Positions 8,402-18,198 of a stretch of DNA of 64,000 nucleotides are shown here, one piece after another. The position numbers and the translations under genes are program-made. The DNA is from Chryseobacterium sp. JM1 (GTDB lineage: Bacteria; Bacteroidota; Bacteroidia; Flavobacteriales; Weeksellaceae), in assembly GCF_000737715.1 (NCBI RefSeq), contig NZ_JPRN01000001.1:124001-188000 (forward strand). Reading direction: 5' to 3'. The notes under the pieces were generated by a model. The model was not told the DNA's origin, searched no databases, and was given only the letters and a program-made list of their open reading frames with translations. Positions within the stretch are counted from its first letter, which is position 1. Every line of letters begins with the position of its first letter.

Positions 8402-9061
8402 TTATTTTCCTCCTAAAATATTACCAAGGATGCTTCCTAATCCACCTCCCTGCTGCTGTTGCTGTCCTCCGCCACCGCCGAGTACACTTCCTAAAATATC
8501 ATTAAGCGGATTTCCTCCGGACTGCGATTGGCCGCTTCCCAAAACACTTCCCAAGATATCATTCAATGGACTTGACTGTTGCGTCTGAGCCTGGCTGGAT
8601 GCATTTCCAAGAATGCCTCCCAAAAGATCTCCTAAACCTCCTGCTCCTACATTATTCTGTTGTTTCTCTTTACCGATATATCCCATGATCACCGGAGCCA
8701 GCATGGCTAAAATAGGTCCGATTTTATCGATGGAGATTCCTGTATTCTGAGAAAGTTGATTTTCTACATTGCTTTTCTGCCCTCCGAAAACGTGGTCAAG
8801 GATGGATCCTCCTTCAGCCTGTCTTGCTTCAGCCTGTGATGCGTCATCAAGAATACTTCCGTCGTGGTCTTTATCTAGGGCATTGTTTAAGGCTTCTGCT
8901 TCGTTGGAATCCTGAGATTTGTTTCTTAGGTAAGAAATTACCAAAGGGGCTGCTACAGCCAATAAGGCAATAATCTGGTTTCTGCTGATCCCGAATTTGT
9001 TTTCTGCCTGTTCAGCAACCTGGTTGCTGGTGTTACCTGTAAGTAGGTCAATTAAACTCAT
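8402..9061 (-). CDS. DUF937 protein with Gln/Gly-rich tail
   Basis: 219 residues. The first 135 or so match the DUF937 layout (helical, with ISRNQIIALLAVAAPLVISYL and a second copy-like segment IDKIGPILAMLAPVIMGYI, joined by an acidic linker DKDHDGSILDDA). The tail is low complexity and repeats PLNDILGSVLG twice between Gly/Gln/Ser spacers. There is no signal peptide. The function of the family is unknown; YidB-like proteins belong to it. The linker carries a calcium-loop-like DKDHDGSI. It has a -7 box at 9094-9101. Confidence 0.8.
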   Translation of the reverse strand: MSLIDLLTGNTSNQVAEQAENKFGISRNQIIALLAVAAPLVISYLRNKSQDSNEAEALNNALDKDHDGSILDDASQAEARQAEGGSILDHVFGGQKSNVENQLSQNTGISIDKIGPILAMLAPVIMGYIGKEKQQNNVGAGGLGDLLGGILGNASSQAQTQQSSPLNDILGSVLGSGQSQSGGNPLNDILGSVLGGGGGQQQQQGGGLGSILGNILGGK

Positions 9062-9093
9062 AGTTTGTGTTTATTTTAAAGTATTAAGTACAT

Positions 9094-9101
9094 CAAAGTT
9101 A
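9094..9101 (-). promoter_or_regulatory. -7 box of the DUF937 gene
   Basis: CAAAGTTA on the plus strand reads TAACTTTG on the minus strand, an exact TAnnTTTG, 33 bp before the ATG. Confidence 0.5.
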
Positions 9102-9145
9102 TCAAAAAATGTGACTCACAAAATCTTTTCACTTCACAATTATTG

Positions 9146-10405
9146 TTAAAGTTTTTTAATCTCCTCCTCAGTATATCCCTTGCTTTTCATCAGCTTTATG
9201 TATTCTACGGCACTTACGGTCATCCAGTTAATAGGTTCCGGTGCGGTCTTTTTATCAATCGTGAACTCCAGGATGCCTTCGTTATTGTTCATCCACGGAA
9301 GCATATAATAATTCAGCCCTCCTTTATACTTTTTGAAACTGTGAAATGTTTTTCCTTTTTCTGTCTGCAAAACGGTTTTGTAAATGATGAAATACCCCAG
9401 TGGAATAAAAAGGCATGCCCATGAAAGTTTTTTGAGGACAGCGTATTTTGGATGAGTCAATCCATATCCCACAGACAGTGCAAAGATGACATTGAAAGGA
9501 AGGAAGAAAACATAATTGTCCGAAACGGCATAAAATGTTGAAAATCCGTATACACAAAGGGATCCGGCGAGAAAAACAAAAAACATTTTTCTATTGGAAT
9601 TGTACAGAAATACGGCCCCTATCACTCCGAAAAAAGTAAATATATTGAAATTGTAAATAAGGTAAACAAAAGACTGAAAGAAATCTTTTATATACTGCGT
9701 AAAAGTCTTTCTGAAAGATTCTTCCACCCAGTTTCCCTGATCGGAGCTGTATGGTGATTTGAAAGGAAGCCCCTGAGACATATTCAGTACGAATAATGAC
9801 GCGAACAGCAGTCCGAAAATCAATAAGGATGAATAGGCATATTTTTTTTCACTTTTAAAATAAAAAAGGAAAACCAAAAACGCAGGAATCAGTAAAATAT
9901 TCTGGATATGAACCCAAAGGCTGATGCCAAAAAAGATGCCGGCCCATACGATATACTGTTTTTTATGTTCTGTAAAAGTCTTGATCACTGCAAAGAAAAA
10001 AAGGCTTACCCATAAGGTATTGTAGGTATAAACTTCTACTATTTCTGCATTTCTCCAGAACGAGAAACTGAATCCAAACACAAAAGCTGCTGTGATAGAA
10101 ACCCATTCTGTTCTGGTAATACTTTTAACTGTAAGATAGATCACAGAAACCGTTGCTGCGCCTGAAAGAACGATGAGTAAACGACTGGCATCTATACCAT
10201 TAAGACTAAATATATTTTTAATTAATATGACAGTATTAATATATAGAAAATGAGAAGTTGCCGTAGCTGTTGTGATGAATGTACCCTTTTCAGCATCCAA
10301 AACAAAACCAACGCAGTCTGCAAAAGGAATTTTTGTAAAACTTCCGGCGTAGTACACTGCCAGGCAAATGAAGAATAGAAATAAGGCGGATAAATATCGC
10401 TTCAT
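9146..10405 (-). CDS. Polytopic membrane protein, GT-C / DUF2723-like
   Basis: 419 residues with about 10 transmembrane segments, starting MKRYLSALFLFFICLAVYYAG. After the first segment comes a periplasmic loop with an acidic residue (FADCVGFVLDAEKG) and then FITTATATSHFLYINTVILI, the arrangement seen in DUF2723 proteins, which are distantly related to GT-C mannosyl/arabinosyl transferases. A soluble C-terminal region follows the last segment (MKSKGYTEEEIKKL at the end). It starts 1 nt after the DUF2480 stop, so the two are co-transcribed. The glycosyltransferase role is inferred from topology only; substrate unknown. Confidence 0.6.
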   Translation of the reverse strand: MKRYLSALFLFFICLAVYYAGSFTKIPFADCVGFVLDAEKGTFITTATATSHFLYINTVILIKNIFSLNGIDASRLLIVLSGAATVSVIYLTVKSITRTEWVSITAAFVFGFSFSFWRNAEIVEVYTYNTLWVSLFFFAVIKTFTEHKKQYIVWAGIFFGISLWVHIQNILLIPAFLVFLFYFKSEKKYAYSSLLIFGLLFASLFVLNMSQGLPFKSPYSSDQGNWVEESFRKTFTQYIKDFFQSFVYLIYNFNIFTFFGVIGAVFLYNSNRKMFFVFLAGSLCVYGFSTFYAVSDNYVFFLPFNVIFALSVGYGLTHPKYAVLKKLSWACLFIPLGYFIIYKTVLQTEKGKTFHSFKKYKGGLNYYMLPWMNNNEGILEFTIDKKTAPEPINWMTVSAVEYIKLMKSKGYTEEEIKKL

Positions 10406-10406
10406 A

Positions 10407-10916
10407 TTAATTCTTTACAATAGGAACAAAGGAGCACGCTTCACCAAACATTAGAGATTTTACTATGGGTTTTAGTTGCTCAACCAGTTCTATATAAGCA
10501 TTTTCAGGGATTTCTTTATCCGAACAGCCCTTTACCAGAACTCTTTTTCCTCTCATATCTTCAAAATCATGAGTCTGAATAACGTTATGCATAATGATCA
10601 CTTCCAGATCTTCACGATTCCCGAAAATGATTTTTTTAGCCACATCAGTAAGCTTGGCTGTCAGGACAAAATAAGCCCACAATGGAACAATCGTATCCAC
10701 AGAATTGTAAATATAGATGTAAGTGTCTTTGTATTCTTCAGGATTTATAGCATCTACTTTCTCCCTGAAGTCTTTTTCCTTCAGGATCATTTCCTGGAAA
10801 AGAAAATCCTTAAGGTCAATACCCTTTCTTATCCCCTTAGGAATCAGAGTGGATAAGTCAAAATTCACAAGGCCGCTTTCGGCAACTTTATTTCGGATTT
10901 CAAATTCTTCTGACAT
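10407..10916 (-). CDS. DUF2480 family protein
   Basis: 169 residues that I recognise as the Bacteroidetes family DUF2480. Conserved blocks are KVAESGLVNFDL, the IKDWLF-like LKDFLFQEMILKEKDFR, DTIVPLWAYFVL and KGCSDKEIPENAYIELV, with the C-terminal GEACSFVPI. There is no signal peptide or membrane segment, so it is cytosolic. Cysteines in the last two blocks are conserved in the family, but its function is unknown. It is first gene of a two-gene leftward operon with the GT-C-like protein. Confidence 0.85.
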   Translation of the reverse strand: MSEEFEIRNKVAESGLVNFDLSTLIPKGIRKGIDLKDFLFQEMILKEKDFREKVDAINPEEYKDTYIYIYNSVDTIVPLWAYFVLTAKLTDVAKKIIFGNREDLEVIIMHNVIQTHDFEDMRGKRVLVKGCSDKEIPENAYIELVEQLKPIVKSLMFGEACSFVPIVKN

Positions 10917-10936
10917 TTTTTATCATTATCTTTGGA

Positions 10937-10944
10937 CAAATTTA
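10937..10944 (-). promoter_or_regulatory. -7 box of the DUF2480 operon
   Basis: CAAATTTA on the plus strand reads TAAATTTG on the minus strand, exact TAnnTTTG, 21 bp before the start codon. Confidence 0.5.
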
Positions 10945-11081
10945 CAAATTAAGATCATGTAAACCTTAATTTGTTCTCTATCCTTACCATAGAAACCTCC
11001 CATCATTCGAAATCAGTTTGTATAGCGAAATCAGGGAAGGTTTGTGATGGTTATAAAAACAAATAAAAGATTTCGGAAGAA

Positions 11082-12185
11082 ATGAAATATTACATTATTG
11101 CAGGAGAAGCCTCCGGTGATCTGCATGGAAGCAATTTAATGAAAGCCCTTTTACAGAAAGATCCGCAGGCGGAAATCAGATTCTGGGGCGGAGATCTTAT
11201 GACAGCACAGGGTGGTACACTGGTAAAACATTACCGTGATCTTGCATTTATGGGATTCCTGGAAGTGGCGATGAATCTGAGGACCATTCTGAACAATATC
11301 AAATTCTGTAAAGAGGACATCAGAAATAATAAACCGGACGTTTTAATCCTGATCGATTATCCCGGATTTAATCTGAGAATTGCCCGTTTTGCAAAAGAAC
11401 TGGGAATCAAAGTGGTGTATTACATCTCTCCACAGCTTTGGGCGTGGAAAGAAGGCCGCGTAGAGATCATTAAAAAATATGTGGATGAAATGATGGTCAT
11501 TCTTCCTTTCGAAGAAGATTTTTATAAAAAACATGGGGTTCATTCTCATTTTGTGGGGCATCCGTTGTTAGATGCTATCTCCAGCCTGGAAGAAATCAGC
11601 CCGGAAGCATTTAAAAAAGAAAACGGACTGAACGAAAAGGAAATCATAGCCCTTCTTCCCGGTTCCAGAAAACAGGAAGTGGAAAAGATGCTTGAAATCA
11701 TGCTTTCCGTAAGACCTCATTTTAAAAACTACCAGTTTGTGATTGCAGGCGCACCCAGCCTTCCGAAGGAGTTTTATCAGAAATATGTGGATGACAATGT
11801 ATATTTTGTTTCCAACAGAACCTATGATCTGCTGCGATGTTCAAAAGCTGCGCTTGTCACTTCAGGAACAGCAACGCTGGAAACGGCCTTGCTGAATGTC
11901 CCGGAAGTAGTCTGCTACCGTGGAAGTAAAATTTCATACGCCATCGCAAAAAGGCTGGTGAAAAACATCAAATATATTTCTCTGGTTAATCTGATTATGG
12001 ATAGAGAGGTAGTAAAGGAATTGATCCAGACTGATCTGAATACCAAAAATCTGGTAGAAGAACTGAATACAATGATAGAAGGCGAAAAAAGAAACAAGGT
12101 TCTGGCAGACTACAGTCTTTTAAGAGAGAAACTCGGCGGAAAAGGAGCCAGTGAGAAAGCTGCTGAAGTGATTTTAAGTGTTTAA
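11082..12185 (+). CDS. lpxB: Lipid-A-disaccharide synthase
   Basis: 367 residues, the usual LpxB length (GT19 family). It joins UDP-2,3-diacylglucosamine and lipid X to make the lipid A disaccharide at the inner face of the cytoplasmic membrane. Signatures are YIIAGEASGDLHGSNLM at the N-terminus, DYPGFNLRIAR, YYISPQLWAWKEGR, FVGHPLLD, LLPGSRKQEVEKM and VTSGTATLETAL. It is monocistronic here: the gene to the left is divergent and a hairpin follows at 12314. In many flavobacteria lpxB follows surE, but no surE is seen. Confidence 0.96.
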   Translation: MKYYIIAGEASGDLHGSNLMKALLQKDPQAEIRFWGGDLMTAQGGTLVKHYRDLAFMGFLEVAMNLRTILNNIKFCKEDIRNNKPDVLILIDYPGFNLRIARFAKELGIKVVYYISPQLWAWKEGRVEIIKKYVDEMMVILPFEEDFYKKHGVHSHFVGHPLLDAISSLEEISPEAFKKENGLNEKEIIALLPGSRKQEVEKMLEIMLSVRPHFKNYQFVIAGAPSLPKEFYQKYVDDNVYFVSNRTYDLLRCSKAALVTSGTATLETALLNVPEVVCYRGSKISYAIAKRLVKNIKYISLVNLIMDREVVKELIQTDLNTKNLVEELNTMIEGEKRNKVLADYSLLREKLGGKGASEKAAEVILSV

Positions 12186-12313
12186 AAAATAGATAAGACT
12201 GTAGAAAAAATCCATGGTTTTTAGATCAGGTGAAATTTATTTTATCGGATAAATTTTTTCTTTTAAAATTTTAATTAAAAATAAGTCTGCATTGGCAGAT
12301 GTTTTCCAAATAT

Positions 12314-12346
12314 AAAAGCTGTCTCATAAGAGCGGCTTTCTTTTTT
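12314..12346 (+). terminator. Probable terminator downstream of lpxB
   Basis: AAAGC pairs with GCTTT, with a wobble pair and one bulged T leading to CTC/GAG and an ATAA loop, then a T-rich run. It lies about 130 bp past the lpxB stop. Confidence 0.55.
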
Positions 12347-12484
12347 GCTTAAATGTAATTTCGTAGTAAATAATCAAGCCGTCAGTTAGTCATTTTGAAG
12401 AAGATAGTGTTGGAATTCTGCAAAATCTGTGTTAGTAAAGAATCAGATAAATTAATATTTTTTGATCATCAAGCATGATATCAG

Positions 12485-14254
12485 TTGAACAAACAGCCAC
12501 TTCTTATTCTGACCCTATGTTTTATCCTCGGAATCTTTTTTCAGGACGAATTGGTATTGGATAAAATCTTGATTTACATTATTTCTGCTGGCTGCTTATT
12601 GATCCTCGTTTTATCTCTTTTTCATTCTTATTTTCTGCATAAAACAAGAGCTTTTCTTCTTTGGCTGATGTTTTTCGGAGCAGGAGTTATTCTTCATTTT
12701 CTCAGTACTTTTTCATCTGACCATTCTTCAGTTCCTCAAAACGGAATGATCACTTTTAAGATCTCGAAGAAATTAAATTCTACAGAGAAATATAAAAAAT
12801 ATGAAGCTCTTGTTTCTACAGGAAAAGAAAATTTTAATGCTGTTCTGTATCTCCCGAAAATAGATAAAGAACTGGATTTTAAACATTATTATAAAGCAGA
12901 TGCCTATCTCTCAAAGCCGAGGTCGCCACAATATGATTTTCAGTTTGATTATGCCGGGTATTTAAAAAGAAAAAAGATTGAATACCAATGCTACCTCTCA
13001 AAAGGAATTTCCTCCGTCAAAAGAAATGATCTGACCTTTAATGAAAGGATTCAGCAGCATCGTTTTAAAATACTACGGAAGATCGACCACACGGAAATGT
13101 CACCCAAAACCAGAGAGTTTTTAAAAGGAATTATCCTGGCCGACCGAACGGAAACAGATCCGGAAACCGTGCAGGACTTTAACAGGTCCGGAATGGTTCA
13201 CTTGCTTGCTATTTCAGGAACACATATCGTGGTCATTTTTGGAATATTTTACTTTCTTTTAACCAGATTCAGTCCGGTAAGGTTCAGGAAATATGCAATC
13301 ATTTCCAGTATTTCATCCATCTGGGTGTTTGCTGCATTTATTGAATTCGGGAATTCTGTGATGCGCTCCTGCATTATGCTGACAATCTATTTTGTGTATG
13401 TACTTTTGCAGAGGAAACCTGATTTACTTCACTCACTGTCTTTGTCAGCAATGATTATTCTGGTTGCAGATACACAGCAAATCTTTGACGTAGGTTTTCA
13501 GCTTAGCTTTCTGGCCGTTTTAGGAATCTACTGGCTGAATCAGCCACTTTTGAAATACTTTCCCAAACCGGATGGCTACTTTAAAAAGCTCTTCTTTAAT
13601 ATGGTAACGATATCACTTTCTGCACAACTCGCGACACTTCCGTTGGTTCTGTACTATTTTCATCAGTTTTCACTGGTTTCTATTCCTGCGAATATCCTGA
13701 TTGTCCCGTTTTCAGAGCTGATTATTGTCTTTTCATTTTTGATGACGATTCTTATTGGTCTGCAGGTAAATTTTAGTTTAATCAATGCCATTTACGATGG
13801 TTCAATTCAGATTTTACTAAAACTGATCCACTGGTTTGCGGAAACGGATTTGCTCTTTTTTTCCAATATTCCGATGAATATTGCTGAGGTTTTGATTTTA
13901 TTTGCTGTGGTTTATTGGCTGAGACCATTGCTTTTAAAAATTAATTTTAAAAATTCAATGAAACTTGTAAAAATTGTTCTCCTCTTTTTTATCCTCAGAA
14001 TCACCTTTACTATTTTTGAAAACAGGAAGAATGAGCTCCTTATTCATGATTTTAATACAACCAAAGTACTGTCCGTAAAGAAGGGAAACAAAGTCTGTTT
14101 CTGGACGATTGAAAATTCGGATGAAAAGCAGTTAATGAGTTTTATAGCAGCTCCTTATTGTGCTTCAAGACGTATCCGCAACGTGGAAATTAAGACTTTT
14201 CCAAAAGCAGCCCAAAAAGTGGTTTTTAATGGCAAAATATATGATTTAAAATAA
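12485..14254 (+). CDS. comEC: ComEC/Rec2-family competence membrane channel (without beta-lactamase-like domain)
   Basis: 589 residues. N-terminal membrane helices and the DUF4131 region (about 1-175) are followed by the Competence domain (about 200-500) with FNRSGMVHLLAISGTHIVVI, the ComEC signature, and about eight further helices. The ComEC family conducts single-stranded DNA across the inner membrane during transformation. The C-terminal 90 residues are short and hydrophilic, and there is no HxHxDH motif, so the metallo-beta-lactamase-like nuclease domain of many ComEC proteins is absent. No ATG fits the N-terminal hydrophobic segment; TTG at 12485 is the best start. The 299 bp before it contain no gene. 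Confidence 0.88.
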   Translation: MNKQPLLILTLCFILGIFFQDELVLDKILIYIISAGCLLILVLSLFHSYFLHKTRAFLLWLMFFGAGVILHFLSTFSSDHSSVPQNGMITFKISKKLNSTEKYKKYEALVSTGKENFNAVLYLPKIDKELDFKHYYKADAYLSKPRSPQYDFQFDYAGYLKRKKIEYQCYLSKGISSVKRNDLTFNERIQQHRFKILRKIDHTEMSPKTREFLKGIILADRTETDPETVQDFNRSGMVHLLAISGTHIVVIFGIFYFLLTRFSPVRFRKYAIISSISSIWVFAAFIEFGNSVMRSCIMLTIYFVYVLLQRKPDLLHSLSLSAMIILVADTQQIFDVGFQLSFLAVLGIYWLNQPLLKYFPKPDGYFKKLFFNMVTISLSAQLATLPLVLYYFHQFSLVSIPANILIVPFSELIIVFSFLMTILIGLQVNFSLINAIYDGSIQILLKLIHWFAETDLLFFSNIPMNIAEVLILFAVVYWLRPLLLKINFKNSMKLVKIVLLFFILRITFTIFENRKNELLIHDFNTTKVLSVKKGNKVCFWTIENSDEKQLMSFIAAPYCASRRIRNVEIKTFPKAAQKVVFNGKIYDLK

Positions 14255-14365
14255 TAATTGGTATTTTGCATTTTATCCTCACACAATGCCTTAGATTCTT
14301 ATTTAGAAAGATTACAAACTGGCTAATTGTGAGATTTCTCACTTCCCGATATTGTTAACATTTCT

Positions 14366-14373
14366 TAATTTTG
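14366..14373 (+). promoter_or_regulatory. -7 box of the sdhCAB operon
   Basis: TAATTTTG, an exact TAnnTTTG, 25 bp before the sdhC ATG. A -33 TTG at the right distance is not clear. Confidence 0.5.
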
Positions 14374-14397
14374 TGGGAAATTCAAATTTAAACTTAT

Positions 14398-15060
14398 ATG
14401 GCAGGTTTAACGAGTTCTACGATAGGTAGAAAATATGCGATGGCATTATCAGCTATGTTTTTGCTGATCTTTCTTATACTGCATTTGACGACCAATTTGT
14501 TATCAGTCCTGAATCGTGATGCATTCAATACAGCATCAGATTTTATGGGCTATAATCCTTTTGTGCAGTTCTTAATGCAGCCTGTTCTTGGTTTTGCAGT
14601 TCTTTTCCATTTCATCATGGGATTTGTACTCGAAATTAAGAACAATAAAGCGCGTCCGGTAAAGTACGCTTCAAACAACCCTTCTGTGAACTCTTCATGG
14701 ATGTCCCGAAATATGATTATTTCAGGAGCCGTTGTTTTGGCTTTCCTTGCGCTTCACTTATATGATTTCTGGCTACATGAAATCAACTACAAGTATGTGG
14801 AAGGAATTGCTCCTGATGCGGAACGTTTCTGGCCGGAGTTACATGAGAAGTTTGCAGACCTTTGGAGAGTAGCACTATACGTGATCTCTTTCGTTTTGCT
14901 TGGACTGCATTTGGCTCACGGTTTCCAATCTTCGTTCCAGTCTATTGGTGCCAGACATCCGAAATATACTCCGGTAATTAAAGCTTTTGGAAAATGGTAT
15001 TCAATCCTTATTCCTGCAGGTTTTATTTTTATTGCAATTTTTCACTTCGTAACTCAATAA
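14398..15060 (+). CDS. sdhC: Succinate dehydrogenase cytochrome b subunit
   Basis: 220 residues with five transmembrane helices, the single-subunit dihaem cytochrome b558 type found with menaquinone-linked enzymes (Bacillus and Wolinella type). Likely haem-ligand histidines lie in ILHLTTNLLS, VLFHFIMGF, ALHLYDFW and LHLAHGFQS, with a last one in FHFVTQ at the C-terminus. It anchors SdhAB to the inner membrane and passes electrons to menaquinone. First gene of a three-gene operon; sdhA starts 15 bp after its stop. Confidence 0.94.
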   Translation: MAGLTSSTIGRKYAMALSAMFLLIFLILHLTTNLLSVLNRDAFNTASDFMGYNPFVQFLMQPVLGFAVLFHFIMGFVLEIKNNKARPVKYASNNPSVNSSWMSRNMIISGAVVLAFLALHLYDFWLHEINYKYVEGIAPDAERFWPELHEKFADLWRVALYVISFVLLGLHLAHGFQSSFQSIGARHPKYTPVIKAFGKWYSILIPAGFIFIAIFHFVTQ

Positions 15061-15075
15061 TATCAATATACCAAT

Positions 15076-17088
15076 ATGAGTAAATTAGATTCAAAAATTC
15101 CGGCTGGTCCTTTAAAGGATAAATGGAAGCATCATAAAGACCATATGAACCTTGTTGCACCAAACAACAGAGATAAGATTGATATTATTGTTGTAGGTAC
15201 AGGTTTGGCAGGAGGTTCTGCTGCAGCTACACTGGCTGAGCAGGGATATAATGTAAAAGCATTCTGCTACCAGGATTCTCCAAGAAGAGCACACTCAATT
15301 GCTGCACAGGGAGGTATCAACGCCGCTAAGAACTATCAGGGTGACGGTGACTCTACGTACAGATTATTCTATGACACCATCAAAGGTGGTGACTACAGAG
15401 CAAGAGAGGCTAACGTTTACAGACTGGCTGAAGTTTCTGCTAATATCATCGACCAGTGTGTTTCTCAGGGAGTACCTTTCGGAAGAGATTACGGCGGTCA
15501 GTTAGATAACCGTTCATTTGGTGGGGTTCAGGTAAAAAGAACATTCTACGCAAAAGGACAGACAGGACAGCAGTTATTGCTAGGTGCCTATTCTTCAATG
15601 AGCCGTCAGATCGGTAAAGGAAGAATCAAGATGTACAACCGTCATGAAATGCTTGATCTTGTTATTGTAGACGGAAAAGCAAGAGGGATCATCGCAAGAA
15701 ACCTTGTAACAGGTGAGATCGAAAGACATTCTGCTCATGCAGTAGTTATTGCTTCCGGAGGTTACGGAAACGTATATTTCCTTTCTACCAATGCGATGGG
15801 ATCCAACGTTTCTGCAGCATGGAAGATTCACAAAAAAGGAGCGTACTTCGCAAACCCTTGTTATGTACAGATTCACCCGACTTGTATTCCGGTTCACGGA
15901 ACACAGCAGTCTAAACTGACTTTGATGTCTGAATCTCTTAGAAACTCAGGAAGAATTTGGGTTCCTAAGAAAATTGAAGATTCTGTAGCCATCAGAGAAG
16001 GTAAATTAAGACCTGAAAATATTAAAGAAGAAGATAGAGATTATTATTTGGAAAGAAGATATCCTGCATTCGGAAACTTAGTGCCTAGAGACGTTGCGTC
16101 CAGAGCTGGTAAAGAAAGATGTGATGCTGGTTTCGGAATCGAGAATAATGATACTAAAGAAGGTGTTTACTTAGATTTCTCTACAGAGATTATCAAAAAA
16201 GGTAAAGAAGCCGCTATCGAAAAACATATTCACAATCCTACAGATCAGCAGATCTATGATTTAGGAAAAGCTTGGATTGAGGAGAAATACGGTAACTTAT
16301 TCGTAATGTACGAAAAGATTACAGCCGATGATCCTTATAAAACTCCAATGAAGATCTATCCTGCAGTTCACTACACGATGGGTGGTGTTTGGGTTGATTA
16401 TAACTTACAGTCTACAATCCCTGGATGTTTCGTAATCGGTGAAGCTAACTTCTCAGACCACGGAGCTAACAGATTGGGAGCTTCTGCTTTGATGCAAGGT
16501 TTGGCAGACGGATATTTCGTACTTCCTTACACGATTGCAGATTATCTTTCTGCAGACATCAGAACAGGAACAATTCCTACAAACTCTGCAGATTTTGATC
16601 AGGCTGAAAAAGGAATTAAAGATAAAGTAGATTTCTTCTTAAATAATAAAGGAACTCATTCAGTAGATCATTTCCACAAAAAATTAGGACACATCATGTG
16701 GAATAAGGTTGGAATGGGAAGAACTCCTGAAGGTTTGAAAGAAGCTATTGCTGAAATCGCTCAGGTGAAAAAAGAATTCTGGGCAGACGTGAAAGTTCCC
16801 GGTGATGCCGATGGAATGAATACTGAACTTGAAAAAGCTTTCAGAGTGGCAGATTTCATCGAGCTTGGACAATTGATGGCTATTGATGCTCTACACAGAA
16901 ACGAATCTTGTGGAGGACACTTCAGAGAAGATCATGCTACTTCAGAAGGGGAAGCAGAAAGAGATGATGTTAACTTCAAATATGTGGGAGCTTGGGAATA
17001 TCAAACAGATGATATCACCACTGAAGTTCTGCACAAAGAAGATCTGATCTACGAAAACATTGAAGTTAAAGCAAGAAGTTACAAATAA
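15076..17088 (+). CDS. sdhA: Succinate dehydrogenase flavoprotein subunit
   Basis: 670 residues, as expected for the long SdhA of this type. The FAD-binding dinucleotide fold is at about 35-65 ([20 protein letters not shown]). The covalent-FAD histidine region reads [29 protein letters not shown] and the catalytic arginine region [14 protein letters not shown] are present, and the C-terminal capping region is complete. It oxidises succinate to fumarate in the TCA cycle on the cytosolic side of the membrane. Codon use is strongly optimised compared with neighbours, which suggests high expression. Confidence 0.97.
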   Translation: MSKLDSKIPAGPLKDKWKHHKDHMNLVAPNNRDKIDIIVVGTGLAGGSAAATLAEQGYNVKAFCYQDSPRRAHSIAAQGGINAAKNYQGDGDSTYRLFYDTIKGGDYRAREANVYRLAEVSANIIDQCVSQGVPFGRDYGGQLDNRSFGGVQVKRTFYAKGQTGQQLLLGAYSSMSRQIGKGRIKMYNRHEMLDLVIVDGKARGIIARNLVTGEIERHSAHAVVIASGGYGNVYFLSTNAMGSNVSAAWKIHKKGAYFANPCYVQIHPTCIPVHGTQQSKLTLMSESLRNSGRIWVPKKIEDSVAIREGKLRPENIKEEDRDYYLERRYPAFGNLVPRDVASRAGKERCDAGFGIENNDTKEGVYLDFSTEIIKKGKEAAIEKHIHNPTDQQIYDLGKAWIEEKYGNLFVMYEKITADDPYKTPMKIYPAVHYTMGGVWVDYNLQSTIPGCFVIGEANFSDHGANRLGASALMQGLADGYFVLPYTIADYLSADIRTGTIPTNSADFDQAEKGIKDKVDFFLNNKGTHSVDHFHKKLGHIMWNKVGMGRTPEGLKEAIAEIAQVKKEFWADVKVPGDADGMNTELEKAFRVADFIELGQLMAIDALHRNESCGGHFREDHATSEGEAERDDVNFKYVGAWEYQTDDITTEVLHKEDLIYENIEVKARSYK

Positions 17089-17112
17089 TCTCCAACCTAT
17101 AAATAAATAATT

Positions 17113-17880
17113 ATGAGTGCAAAAAAAGGCCTTCATCTTACCCTAAAAATTTGGAGACAAAAAAATAGCAAAACTAAAGGTCAGTTTGAGACCTACAAAA
17201 TATCAGATGTTTCTACAGATTCTTCTTTCTTGGAAATGTTAGATATTTTGAACGAAAATATTATTAACGAGGGAAAAGAACCTATCGCTTTCGATCACGA
17301 CTGTCGTGAAGGAATCTGCGGGATGTGTTCTCTTTACATCAATGGTAGAGCGCACGGTCCGGATACGGGTATCACGACTTGTCAGCTTCACATGAGAATG
17401 TTCAAAGACGGTGAAACCATCGTTATTGAGCCTTGGAGAAGTGCTGCTTTCCCGGTTATTAAAGATTTAATGGTAGACAGAAGCGCATTCGATAGAGTAA
17501 TGGCTGCAGGTGGTTTCATTTCGGTGAACACTTCAGGAAATACTTTGGACGCTAATGCAATTCCGGTTCCTAAAGAAGATGCAGACAAAGCAATGGATGC
17601 TGCGGCATGTATCGGATGTGGTGCTTGTGTCGCTACTTGTAAAAACGGATCTGCAATGCTATTCGTTGGAGCAAAAGTTTCTCAGTATGCTCTTTTACCT
17701 CAGGGTAGAGTAGAAGCGAGCAGAAGAGTTCTGAACATGGTAAAAGCTATGGACGAAGAAGGATTCGGAAACTGTTCAAATACAGGTGCTTGTGAAGTAG
17801 AATGTCCGAAAGGAATTTCTCTTGAAAACATCGCCAGAATGAACAGAGAATATATGGCTGCTATGGTAGACAAAGGATAG
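17113..17880 (+). CDS. sdhB: Succinate dehydrogenase iron-sulfur subunit
   Basis: 255 residues. The N-terminal [2Fe-2S] domain has its cysteines at C64, C69, C72 and C90 (CREGICGMC and TTCQLHM). The C-terminal domain carries [11 protein letters not shown] for the [4Fe-4S] cluster and [15 protein letters not shown] completing the [4Fe-4S]/[3Fe-4S] set. It carries electrons from the flavin in SdhA to the haem/menaquinone site in SdhC. Last gene of the operon, with a terminator 20 bp on. Confidence 0.97.
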   Translation: MSAKKGLHLTLKIWRQKNSKTKGQFETYKISDVSTDSSFLEMLDILNENIINEGKEPIAFDHDCREGICGMCSLYINGRAHGPDTGITTCQLHMRMFKDGETIVIEPWRSAAFPVIKDLMVDRSAFDRVMAAGGFISVNTSGNTLDANAIPVPKEDADKAMDAAACIGCGACVATCKNGSAMLFVGAKVSQYALLPQGRVEASRRVLNMVKAMDEEGFGNCSNTGACEVECPKGISLENIARMNREYMAAMVDKG

Positions 17881-17900
17881 AATCTATTCGAAATATATAT

Positions 17901-17934
17901 AAAAATCGTCTTCATTATGGAGACGATTTTTTTT
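17901..17934 (+). terminator. Terminator of the sdh operon
   Basis: An 11-bp perfect stem, AAAAATCGTCT with AGACGATTTTT, 9-nt loop, then further T residues. Confidence 0.9.
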
Positions 17935-18172
17935 ATACTATGCTTTTAGTTGTTAAAATTTGTTAAGTTGTTGAGTACATAAGACATTCTTTATTTAATA
18001 AGTCTATATTTGGTGAACACTATTTACGAAAAGAGAAGCAATCCTCATTCATAGATTTTTGTCGAGAAGTAAAAATCTAAGCAGGTAAAATGGCTTCAAA
18101 GGCCCTCTCCATAGGATTTCATAAAATTTTCAAAAAAAATAAATAGTGTTAATCAACAAGCCGTAAAAAACG

Positions 18173-18180
18173 TATTTTTG
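18173..18180 (+). promoter_or_regulatory. -7 box of the thioredoxin-fold lipoprotein gene
   Basis: TATTTTTG, exact TAnnTTTG, 18 bp before the ATG at 18199. It excludes the apparent upstream TTG start at 18178. The preceding 17935-18172 holds no gene that I can see. Confidence 0.55.
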
Positions 18181-18198
18181 TGTAATATTAAAATTGAA

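Noticed and set aside
12241..12270. TTTATCGGATAAA followed by T run as a terminator after lpxB
   Set aside because: The loop would be too small for the full stem; the hairpin at 12314 is better.
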